Origin: Candidatus Heimdallarchaeota archaeon
GTDB lineage: Archaea; Asgardarchaeota; Heimdallarchaeia; JABLTI01
Reading direction: 5' to 3'
NCBI GenBank assembly: GCA_019056785.1
Contig: DXJV01000006.1
Coordinates: 1 to 64,000, forward strand
DNA length: 64,000 bases
A program made the translations under genes and the position numbers. Positions 1-8,887 of this stretch are shown here, piece after piece. Position 1 is the stretch's first letter. The number at the start of each line of letters is the position of its first letter. A model generated the notes under the pieces. That model was not told the DNA's origin. It saw only the letters and a list, made by a program, of their open reading frames with translations, and made no database searches.

Positions 1-2
1 AA

Positions 3-356
3 TTGGCGATGAAGCTTTCTGAGCTTACTGGAAAAACAGTTCTCTCTAAAGAGGGGAAAAAACTCGGAGTCATTAAACAAGTCGAAATGCTTGCTAATGA
101 AAACGAAGTGTTAGAAGCTTATTTGGTGATCAAGAAAAGAAAAATCTTGCGAGAGAGCATTTTACTTTTTCTCCCCTTAAAGGAATATAAAATAATTGAA
201 GTGAACGAAAAAGAGGTTTGTCTTAATATTTCCATGAAAGAGTTCGAGCACTTGTTTAAATTAGAAGAACTCAAGATCCAAAGAAAGCTCTCCGAGACAA
301 AATATGCACGTATTGATCTTAGAGAGAAAATCACAATTGATATCTACAAACTTTAA
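3..356 (+). CDS. PRC-barrel-like small protein
   Basis: 117 aa; 'LTGKTVLSKEGKKLGVIKQVE' resembles the PRC-barrel pattern; paralog of 3039-3395. Confidence 0.55.
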   Translation: MAMKLSELTGKTVLSKEGKKLGVIKQVEMLANENEVLEAYLVIKKRKILRESILLFLPLKEYKIIEVNEKEVCLNISMKEFEHLFKLEELKIQRKLSETKYARIDLREKITIDIYKL

Positions 357-620
357 TGAGTGAACCGTAGCATTTTTAGCAGTATACTCTCATTTTGTAA
401 AGATTGATAGTTTTTGCTAATCCTTCGAGTTTGGACATGCTATTAATCTATAGGTGATTTTAACGGGAATGGTTTTTATTATGAACGATGAACGTTTTTA
501 TTTGCCGGTGCATATGCTGAAGTGAATAATACCTTTTGTATATAAAAACAATTCAAGGTAAAATAAATTAAAAAAAAGAAGAGGGGAGGGAAGATATTTT
601 GTTGTTGTGAAAACGGGTTC

Positions 621-1478
621 CTAAGAGACACGAACGTTCTTATATTGCATTTCAAACCAGGTTTTACCACGTATCCTTCTTCTAAGCCATTCTGGCATGA
701 TCCATCCGAGGTATAAGATGATATATGCTACGACAAAGCCTAATTTTCGCAGTGCCCATAAGATGGGTGGCATTGCACTTCCTGTTGGCCAATGAATGCT
801 TATTTCCAAAGTAATGATAATACCCGCCAAGAGGTAAGTTATCAATCCCCAGCCAATAAGCTGCAACCCTCTTTTTCTTACTGCTTTTGATGTTCTTTTC
901 GCCAGCACAAAAGAGCGAATGCCTACTCTCAGATTGATATAGATTTGTGATAAAATAACGGGGGGTGAAATTGCTGTTATTGAAAAGTTATAGAGTGTGG
1001 TTCCTGTAATTGGCACCCGTTTTATTTGCCACCAAGACGCCTTCTCTCCTTCTGGCACAATAAAGTTTGTGAATTGTGGCGTGATATTAAAGGCCCCTAA
1101 GACAAATAATGTTAAACCAAAGCCAACAACAATTGAGATGACAATTGTATGAAGCGTTTTTAAAAGTTCATTATCCCTTAAGATATGCCTACAAGAGAAG
1201 ATATAGATCAAAGTAAGGGAGAGAAGAGGAGCTATTGAAGCGATCATTTGAAGGAGCGTCTGAGTAGATAAAGAAACACCGGCTACTTCAAGATTGTAAA
1301 CCAGAGCGGCGAGGATACTGGTTACCCCAACAAACACATATGCAAAAAAGAGTAAGAGTGTTCCTATTGTTTTCTTTTGGAGAAAGCGGATTAAGAGAGC
1401 GCCTATCAAGATAAGATTAAATAGAGTTGTTATCCAGCCAAAAGTCGAATAAAACATTGTTAAGGAATTTACCGCCAT
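621..1478 (-). CDS. multi-pass membrane protein (about 7 TM) in operon with Arf-like GTPase
   Basis: 285 aa with several hydrophobic segments; 4 bp from GTPase gene. Confidence 0.6.
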   Translation of the reverse strand: MAVNSLTMFYSTFGWITTLFNLILIGALLIRFLQKKTIGTLLLFFAYVFVGVTSILAALVYNLEVAGVSLSTQTLLQMIASIAPLLSLTLIYIFSCRHILRDNELLKTLHTIVISIVVGFGLTLFVLGAFNITPQFTNFIVPEGEKASWWQIKRVPITGTTLYNFSITAISPPVILSQIYINLRVGIRSFVLAKRTSKAVRKRGLQLIGWGLITYLLAGIIITLEISIHWPTGSAMPPILWALRKLGFVVAYIILYLGWIMPEWLRRRIRGKTWFEMQYKNVRVS

Positions 1479-1482
1479 TTTC

Positions 1483-2013
1483 TTAGCCCTCCTTTAATTG
1501 CTCAAAAAACCATTTGAAGCTTTCGAAGATATTTTGCCCTGTTTTTGCCGAGGTTTCATAGCAAGCCCATTTAAAGGGAAGGTCTACCAAACCGAATTCT
1601 TGAATGAACCTGCTTCGATCCATGCCCTCAGGTAAGTCTGCTTTGTGCAATAAAACAAGAACAATCACATCGTCGTGGATTTGGTGTTCGACGATTTCTT
1701 GGAATGCTTTATAAGCCTCCTCAAATTTCATGACATCATTTTTATCAACAACAAAAACCACACCATCTGATTTTTCATTTACTTCCGGCCAGAGAACTCT
1801 GAAATCATCTTGTCCGCCCATGTCCCAAATGTTTATTTCGAGTTTTTCTATTCGAATGGTTTCTCCACGATTTATCCCCATTGTTGGCTGTGTTTTTACA
1901 AATTCACCTGTCTCGAGATATTTCACAATGGTAGTTTTTCCTGCATTTGCTAGCCCACAAAGAGTGATATTTACCTCTTTTTTTCGTTTGAATATTTTTC
2001 TAAAAAATGACAA
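1483..2013 (-). CDS. Arf/Sar-like small GTPase
   Basis: P-loop GLANAGKT, switch II WDMGGQDDFR, LHKAD (G4-like), TSA (G5). Confidence 0.9.
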   Translation of the reverse strand: MSFFRKIFKRKKEVNITLCGLANAGKTTIVKYLETGEFVKTQPTMGINRGETIRIEKLEINIWDMGGQDDFRVLWPEVNEKSDGVVFVVDKNDVMKFEEAYKAFQEIVEHQIHDDVIVLVLLHKADLPEGMDRSRFIQEFGLVDLPFKWACYETSAKTGQNIFESFKWFFEQLKEG

Positions 2014-2082
2014 TTTTTTCTTACACCTTTATCTTTTCGGAACGATTACTCTCTTTCACACTATCTTTACGGCCTGAGCTCC

Positions 2083-2601
2083 TTACCTCCAAAGGTCTTC
2101 CTCGAGGTCCTCAGTATAATCTTTTTCTTCCTCAGAACTTTCCATATCATTAAATTTGATCGAAATCGTCGCAATAGAGCTTATTTTAATGTTAATTACT
2201 CCCTTTACAAAGCCTGTGTAAAGATTGGGCAGAATCTCTTGGATGATATCTAGCTTTAATAATGATTTCCCATCTAATTCCTTGATTATACATGAAAAGG
2301 TTTTTTTTATCCCCTCAAGATTATACTTCATATCTTCAAAGACTGCGATGATTGCTCCGATATTATGCCGAACATCTTCTTGTGGTAACTGGAAAATATA
2401 ACTGGAATAGAAGAGGTCTCCAATGGACCCTGAAGAGAAATCGCCAGGCTTTGCACTCATTGGCATTGACTTGTATGTTAGCTCGTCCAGTACTTTTTTT
2501 GGTAGAACTTTGGGATAGGCAGTTACAAGTTCCAATCCTTTGTTTCCCATTTGTACTAGACAAAGGGTTATTGGTTTCAAAAATATTGCCTCCAAAGTCA
2601 A
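2083..2601 (-). CDS. longin/roadblock-like GTPase-associated protein (putative)
   Basis: 172 aa; 'KSMPMSAKPGDFSSGSIGDLFYSSYIFQLP' profilin/longin-like pattern; directly upstream of Arf-like GTPase. Confidence 0.4.
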   Translation of the reverse strand: MTLEAIFLKPITLCLVQMGNKGLELVTAYPKVLPKKVLDELTYKSMPMSAKPGDFSSGSIGDLFYSSYIFQLPQEDVRHNIGAIIAVFEDMKYNLEGIKKTFSCIIKELDGKSLLKLDIIQEILPNLYTGFVKGVINIKISSIATISIKFNDMESSEEEKDYTEDLEEDLWR

Positions 2602-3038
2602 ACTTTTGAATGAGCTTAGGAAAACTCATTTAAATAAGTTTTTTTGTGGGTAAATTGACACTTTTTATTTATTTTGTTGAAATTTATTGTCACCCTTGCA
2701 ATTGCTCATTACTCTATAGAGATAAAAAGTTTGACCAAAACACTCGAGGAGGAAAGATTTCACCGAATTTTATTTGGCAGATCCACCCCCACCATCACAT
2801 TTCCCCCATAAAACTTTGAAAAATTCGGTTGGAACTGCTAAAGGCCTTATTAGACGACAAATACCGGTTTGAATCCTTGAGACTTTTCTCCAATAATTGT
2901 TCATTTTAATAACCTTTTTAGCAAACAATGATGTAAGCACCTCTTTTCTCTGAAATTTTCTTCAAGGTTTATTTCTTCTGCAAAGGAAATTAATGAAAAA
3001 AAATGAAAAGGTCTTTTTAAGCAGAAACGAATTTTTGC

Positions 3039-3395
3039 TTACCATCGTCTTAGGATGTATTCTCTGAAAATTGCTTTATCGAAATCAGGAATTTTGCCGA
3101 ATTTAGTTTCAGCAATCTTTGCCTGTTTGTCCAATTTTTCTTTAATAATGAAATAGTTGCAGTCTTTTTTACTGATATCAATCTGAACCTCATCATCAGT
3201 TATTTTTCGTAATTTAAACAGCTGCATTGGGAGCGCAAGAAGAATATTTTTCTGAAGAACTCTGCGATAATCAATGACAACAAAGACTTTTAACGCATTG
3301 TTTTGGTCTAGTGAAAAATCAATTCGTTTTACTTTTCCAAGAACCTTCCCTTCTTTTGAGAGTGCAATTTTACCAATAATATCAGGAAATTCCAT
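3039..3395 (-). CDS. PRC-barrel-like small protein (paralog of 3-356)
   Basis: 118 aa; 'IIGKIALSKEGKVLGKVKRIDF' aligns with the 3-356 ORF. Confidence 0.55.
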   Translation of the reverse strand: MEFPDIIGKIALSKEGKVLGKVKRIDFSLDQNNALKVFVVIDYRRVLQKNILLALPMQLFKLRKITDDEVQIDISKKDCNYFIIKEKLDKQAKIAETKFGKIPDFDKAIFREYILRRW

Positions 3396-3657
3396 GTGTT
3401 ATCCCATCTTCTAGATAAAAGTTTCTTCTTTTTGTATTTTAACCTTTTTAATCTAGGAGTAGTAATCATTCAGCTTAGTTTATGAAGGTTAATAATACTT
3501 GAATCATGTTTGAAGGAAAACACATGAGTTGTTTTTTCTCTTCTGCCTTTTTTTTATCCCTCTGTTTTTCTTTGTTAACTCAAGTCGATTAACCCTATTG
3601 ATAAGAAAAATTTCTATTAAGATAACTTTGGTAAGGAAGTGGGCTTAATAGGGCAGA

Positions 3658-3984
3658 CTAGTGCTGTCTGAATTCAAGAGCAGCTTCCTCAACAGCTCCT
3701 TTAAGGTCAGTAAGTATTTGTTCGAACAGAGGTTTGAAATCGTCGTGAAAACATTCTGCCCGACCGTGAGGATTAAAAAAGGCAACCAACTCACCTGTTG
3801 TTACATCTAAAATCCGAAATGTTGGCCTTGGGATTGGTCCTGGTTTGGGGCCTGACCCTACTTTTGGAGGGATAATCTCGAGTTGATATTTTTCTTTACA
3901 ATATTTTTCGACTAACTTAGGGATCAATTTTTGCCGGGTATCAAATTCTACTTGTAAATAGGGAGGTTCTACCATTATTTTCAC
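3658..3984 (-). CDS. hypothetical protein
   Basis: 108 aa ORF, coding-like composition. Confidence 0.5.
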   Translation of the reverse strand: MKIMVEPPYLQVEFDTRQKLIPKLVEKYCKEKYQLEIIPPKVGSGPKPGPIPRPTFRILDVTTGELVAFFNPHGRAECFHDDFKPLFEQILTDLKGAVEEAALEFRQH

Positions 3985-4089
3985 TCTTGTTTCTGAGCTT
4001 TTATCCCTCTTTTCGGTATAAAAACCAGAATATAATTCTTAAATAGACAGTTTTTTTATTGTGAAAGTTTACTTATTAATTCGTTTCTT

Positions 4090-6333
4090 TTGGCTGTGAA
4101 TGATATGTCTCCTCAGAAAGTTCCCTCTGTAATAGCAAGAATTCAAGGGCTTATTATTGTGCTAATTCTTTTACAATCTTTACTCCCACTTTTGGGTTCT
4201 AGTCAGTATACCAGCCAATTGAAGGCTTTTACCCATGCGTCTTTCAAATCTCAGAGTGTCTCCCCTACTGCTCCGTCTTGGCTTAAAAACGCGCGTATTG
4301 TTGGTTATGAATTCTGGGAAGATGAAGATGACGCAAGTGTTCGGGCGAAAGTTGCAGAGTTATGTGAACAAAACGTGAATGTTTTAGAACTTGATATTGG
4401 TCTGATTAATAACTATGAAACGTTTTTTGAACCTGAAATATTTCTTAATGCCACAAAACAAATCGTTTCTATTGCCCATGAGAAAGGTTTAGCTGTTGTG
4501 GAATACATTGCTGGTTTTGAATTAATTACTCCTAATGTTGCCTGGAAAGAGCATTCGACGTTCAAGGATCATCCTGATTGGATTCAAAGAGATTTGCATG
4601 GAAACTACGCCGTTTATGGCCCAGAACTTGGTTTTTGGGTCGAAGAGGGTGCTGAGTCAGCCTGGGTTACCCCTCTTGCTCCGGAGTGGCGCAGCCAGTA
4701 TATGTCTATTATTGCTGACCTTGCTGCAACCGGCGTGGATGGTATTTATATTGATGTTCCGTTCTGGAGGACCTGGTACAGTGAGGAAAATGACTGGACC
4801 TGGGGAAGCTTTGACAATTATACCGTTAGCGAATTTATTTCAAGGTATGGTCACCCCCCACCAGCTAATGAATCAGACTTTGATTTGAACAATCCTTTGT
4901 TTATTGAATGGCTGCAATTCCGCACGACAATTATCAATGAGTTTTTTGCTGAGGTCTCAACAATTGCAAAAGGCATTAATCCTAACATTCAAATCATTGC
5001 TGAGATTTGGTTGGCACAAGCACTTCACGCCTTGCTCTCAGGGGCAGACCCTTACTATCTTTATGATTATGTTGATGCAATTACTTACGAATTTGGCACC
5101 GAGGGTGATTCCAAGGCCTTTACTGAAGAGCTCTGGTTATACGTGGTCATTAAGAATCTTCTTTACCGTGCTCTTGACCATGACCATCCTAGCTGGATAC
5201 TAGATTATGCTGTCAAACCGGAAGATTCCACACTCCTTGCAGCGGCAGACGTTCTCTTTGAAGGCAATTTTTGGGAGACAAAAGGACCGGAAATGGCTGG
5301 CACTGTAGGGTTCGAATATCGTAAAGCCCTCTTTAATTGGATTGCCACCTATGATGACTTTCTCTATGGTAATTGGGAAGTCGTTAATCCTGTAGCTGTC
5401 TATTACAGCCCCCAGACACGAGACTTTGTCTATTCCCTCGAGGCAATTCACCATCCTATTCTTGATTATGGAGAAGGTGTACTTGACGAGCAATTCTGGG
5501 GGGCGTATAATGAATTTATCGGCGGTCATCATTCTTATGATCTCTATGGCTTAACGGCAATGTTGCTCCAATCGCATATTCCCACAAAAATCATCACTTC
5601 GAGAGATCTCGCACGCCTCCAGGAGTTAGGAGTGCAAATGTTGATACTCCCTGATGTTGCAGCGATGAACGAAACAGAAATGACTTTTGTTGAAGCCTTT
5701 GCGAAAGGAAAGCCGGTGATCGCGACCGGCAATACTTCACTTTATTACCAAAACGGGACCAGAAGAGCTGAGTTTGGCTTAGCAAGTCTTTTTGGAACAA
5801 GCATCCATGAAACAGCACCGGTGGTTGTTCATGGTAATGTAACCTTTATCCGCGGTCGTCCAGGTGAAGCGTTTTTAGTTGATTTATTGCTCGGCCTAAC
5901 AGAGGCTGCGAAGGAAAAGCGAACAAGCTTCTTTAACGATATTTTCACTCCACTCGGTTTTCCGTTTCAAATGCTTACAAATGCCCCCACAACGGTATTC
6001 ATGAATCCTTACACAAATGGAACCACCACTATCGTTCGGGCTGTGAATTTTGATAGTACGCGTAAGAATCATCAAAAACCAAATGAGCAAACTTTTAATC
6101 TCACCGTTTTTGATTCCTCAGGAACGAAACTTGAGACAAATAGTTCAATTAGCATTAATTATGGTGGTATTGTTATCTTTAATGGCGAGTTTCTGCAGCT
6201 TTTAACTGAATTTTATATTCCTCGAAGTACACCAAGTTGGCTGCTGGTTGGTTTTACGATTACTTGTGCAAGCATCGTTGTTATTCTAGTACTTGTTTTT
6301 ATCGTGCACCGGAAAAGATTGAAGAAGAATTAA
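4090..6333 (+). CDS. secreted, membrane-anchored glycoside-hydrolase-like protein (TIM-barrel type)
   Basis: 747 aa; N-terminal signal/TM, 'GVDGIYIDVPFWRTWYSE' barrel-type motif, C-terminal TM followed by KRLKKN. Confidence 0.6.
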   Translation: MAVNDMSPQKVPSVIARIQGLIIVLILLQSLLPLLGSSQYTSQLKAFTHASFKSQSVSPTAPSWLKNARIVGYEFWEDEDDASVRAKVAELCEQNVNVLELDIGLINNYETFFEPEIFLNATKQIVSIAHEKGLAVVEYIAGFELITPNVAWKEHSTFKDHPDWIQRDLHGNYAVYGPELGFWVEEGAESAWVTPLAPEWRSQYMSIIADLAATGVDGIYIDVPFWRTWYSEENDWTWGSFDNYTVSEFISRYGHPPPANESDFDLNNPLFIEWLQFRTTIINEFFAEVSTIAKGINPNIQIIAEIWLAQALHALLSGADPYYLYDYVDAITYEFGTEGDSKAFTEELWLYVVIKNLLYRALDHDHPSWILDYAVKPEDSTLLAAADVLFEGNFWETKGPEMAGTVGFEYRKALFNWIATYDDFLYGNWEVVNPVAVYYSPQTRDFVYSLEAIHHPILDYGEGVLDEQFWGAYNEFIGGHHSYDLYGLTAMLLQSHIPTKIITSRDLARLQELGVQMLILPDVAAMNETEMTFVEAFAKGKPVIATGNTSLYYQNGTRRAEFGLASLFGTSIHETAPVVVHGNVTFIRGRPGEAFLVDLLLGLTEAAKEKRTSFFNDIFTPLGFPFQMLTNAPTTVFMNPYTNGTTTIVRAVNFDSTRKNHQKPNEQTFNLTVFDSSGTKLETNSSISINYGGIVIFNGEFLQLLTEFYIPRSTPSWLLVGFTITCASIVVILVLVFIVHRKRLKKN

Positions 6334-6475
6334 GGAAAATTGTCTAAAATTAGTAGTTTTGGTAAAAAAAGGAGTTCTAATGATAGTTGCTACTTTTTTT
6401 TCAACTAAGATCAAGCTGCAAGTAGACTTTTCTTTACAAACATAAGTAACTGTTTTATCAAGCACGTTTCTTCAA

Positions 6476-7219
6476 TTACTCATCAAAAAATTCGCGATAA
6501 TATTGATATTCTTGCCAGAGACGATATCGGCGCAAATAATATAATGGAACAGCAAGAATCAGTAAAGCAACAATTATAACCCCTATGGCAATACTTCGTG
6601 CAATTTGCCCTTCTTTTGAAAATTCAATGGCTGCATAAATAAGTCCTGCTATTGAAATAATGAGCGAGCAAGAAAAATAGACAATATCGCGTATCTGGAG
6701 TGGGTTTGGTTTTGATTTTGAAAACTTATTATATTTACTGCTTGAAGGGATGATCCGCGTTAAATGAGTGCTCCCGCATTGAAAACAAAACCGGGCTTTC
6801 ACGGGATTTATTGCGCCACAATTGTCGCATTTTTTTTGGAAGTAGGCAAATTTATCATTATGACTAAAAAGCATGTTGAAATCAGCACCACAATTAAAGC
6901 AAAATCCCTCTAAAACTTTTGCATTTTCTGTTCCCTCGAGTAATATCCCACAAATGGGGCAACGTTTTAATTTGAGCATGTGAATTTGTTCTTTCGTTAG
7001 AACTGGTGTGGGTTGCCACTTTTCGGCTTTCGTAATTTTCGCTGCATCCTCTGGAAGAACTATGTATGCTCCTTTTATGACCAGGCCAAGCTTTTTTGCT
7101 ACAACTTCAAGTTCATCAAAAGTTAATTGGGTGATCGTCAATACCCAGTTTATTCTCGCTTTCCTCTCTTTAGAGATTAAATAATATACTTCGTTTATTT
7201 TTTCCTGAGAAATCGTCAT
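6476..7219 (-). CDS. double zinc-ribbon membrane protein
   Basis: CPICG..CFNCG and CDNCG..CFQCG pairs, two C-terminal TM helices; start chosen at MTISQEK. Confidence 0.6.
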   Translation of the reverse strand: MTISQEKINEVYYLISKERKARINWVLTITQLTFDELEVVAKKLGLVIKGAYIVLPEDAAKITKAEKWQPTPVLTKEQIHMLKLKRCPICGILLEGTENAKVLEGFCFNCGADFNMLFSHNDKFAYFQKKCDNCGAINPVKARFCFQCGSTHLTRIIPSSSKYNKFSKSKPNPLQIRDIVYFSCSLIISIAGLIYAAIEFSKEGQIARSIAIGVIIVALLILAVPLYYLRRYRLWQEYQYYREFFDE

Positions 7220-7330
7220 TCTGTTTCTCCCACATATATTCCCCAAAAACAGACTTTTAAAGCTTTACAATATCTATTGGCTTTCTCATCACTAATTCTC
7301 TTTTCTCTCTCCCCTCGAAGCAAATGATCA

Positions 7331-8038
7331 TCATGAAGTGGATTTTCTCTCTTCCCTTTTTTTGGGCACCATGCCATCGAGCATAACCTTAATTTGAGTA
7401 TCGACAAGCTTGACCACATCGATTTCTTCTTTGCTTCCTCGAAAGAGGAGTGTCGGGAGGTGAGCAATTAGTGGTAATAAATTGGATGTTACTAAAATGC
7501 CACATTCCTCCGGCAATAGATCCTCTCGTAAATTCCCCGCTTTTTTACAGCGCTCAAAATAGTCAGTTAATACTTCTAAGATGTTAACTGATTGGATGGC
7601 TTTTTGAAAGAGTCCTGGTCCTTGTAAACCATCTCCAAGTTCTTGGTTTAATTTAATGAAAATACGCCTGATTTTCGGGCTATCCCGTACGAGAAATTGC
7701 AGGAAGGTCTGATTCTCAGTTATGGTTTTCGCCATCATCTTTCCAATGATTGGAAGTGAAACTTTGAGGTCCGGCACCAGGGCTTTCACTGTTTCCATAA
7801 ATGCTTTCCATTCATCTGTAATTTTTTGAATATTTACTTCTAAAATTGTCTGGAGGATGGCGTATTTGTTCTTATAAAACCGGTACAGCATTGCTTCTGA
7901 TATTCCTTCGGCTTTGGCAATTTTCCGCATGCTTAACCCATTGAATCCCTCTCTCGCGAGTACTGTTAGGGCGGATTTAATTATCGATTCCTTTCTCTTC
8001 TCTTTTCTTAGCCTTAGTTTCTCGACCATTGTCTTCAT
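7331..8038 (-). CDS. TetR/AcrR family transcriptional regulator
   Basis: N-terminal 'IIKSALTVLAREGFNGLSMRKIAKAEGISEAMLYRFYKNKYAIL' TetR HTH; divergent from ABC transporter. Confidence 0.88.
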   Translation of the reverse strand: MKTMVEKLRLRKEKRKESIIKSALTVLAREGFNGLSMRKIAKAEGISEAMLYRFYKNKYAILQTILEVNIQKITDEWKAFMETVKALVPDLKVSLPIIGKMMAKTITENQTFLQFLVRDSPKIRRIFIKLNQELGDGLQGPGLFQKAIQSVNILEVLTDYFERCKKAGNLREDLLPEECGILVTSNLLPLIAHLPTLLFRGSKEEIDVVKLVDTQIKVMLDGMVPKKREERKSTS

Positions 8039-8056
8039 TTAATACCAATTGTAAAA

Positions 8057-8092
8057 GTTTATATAAACGTTATCCTAAGTAGACACTTGTCT
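8057..8092. promoter_or_regulatory. candidate TetR operator/promoter region between divergent genes
   Basis: perfect palindrome GTTTATATAAAC (8057-8068) and inverted repeat AGACA-CT-TGTCT (8081-8092). Confidence 0.4.
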
Positions 8093-8152
8093 CAACTTGT
8101 GGACATGCTTTAACACTTGAAATGAGAAGAAGAAAAAACAAAGATAGAGTGA

Positions 8153-8857
8153 ATGGTGATGACGCAGGATTATATTAAGGCAGTGGGATTAGTGAAGGAT
8201 TATATTTTAGGGGCAACCATTGTCCGTGCTTTAAGAGATGTGAGCTTCTCTGTTAGGCAAGGTGAAATTTTATTCTTAATGGGCCCTTCTGGGAGTGGGA
8301 AAACAACTCTAGTTAACATTCTTGGGGGAATTGACTATCCCACAGCGGGTCAGGTGTTCTATAATGGCAATGAGATTACCAAGCTGAAACCCGCTGCCTT
8401 AACTACTTTCAGGAAGGAGAAGCTTGCGTATGTCTTCCAATTTTATTCGTTGATCCCCACATTAACTGCTATCGAGAATGTTCAATTAATGATGGAATTG
8501 GTTGGTTTTCGAGGGAAAGAGTTGAAACAAAAGTCCGAAGAGGCTTTACAAGCGGTTGGTTTAGCTGAGCGAATGAATAATTTTCCTTCTCAACTTTCCG
8601 GGGGAGAACGGCAACGTGTGGCCATTGCGCGTGCCTTAGCTAAGGATCCTGAGGTTATCATTTTGGATGAACCTACCGGGCAGCTGGACCAAGAAACCGG
8701 CATCCAGGTGATAGAATTGGTGCGGAAGATTTGCAAAGAGCGACAAAAAACAGTAATCCTAGTAACGCACGATCAGAGCATTACTTATCTTGCTGATCGC
8801 GTGCTTCATCTCCATTCAGGGCGGATTATTAAAGAAGAGGGTGTAAACAATGGTTGA
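8153..8857 (+). CDS. ABC transporter ATP-binding protein (LolD/MacB type)
   Basis: Walker A GPSGSGKT, signature LSGGERQR, Walker B VIILDEP. Confidence 0.95.
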   Translation: MVMTQDYIKAVGLVKDYILGATIVRALRDVSFSVRQGEILFLMGPSGSGKTTLVNILGGIDYPTAGQVFYNGNEITKLKPAALTTFRKEKLAYVFQFYSLIPTLTAIENVQLMMELVGFRGKELKQKSEEALQAVGLAERMNNFPSQLSGGERQRVAIARALAKDPEVIILDEPTGQLDQETGIQVIELVRKICKERQKTVILVTHDQSITYLADRVLHLHSGRIIKEEGVNNG

Positions 8858-8887
8858 GAATTTTGAATTATCGGAGGACTAAACTCA

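Noticed and set aside
5200-5532. antisense ORF inside glycoside-hydrolase-like gene (and many similar antisense ORFs)
   Set aside because: Shadow ORFs of strongly coding plus-strand frames
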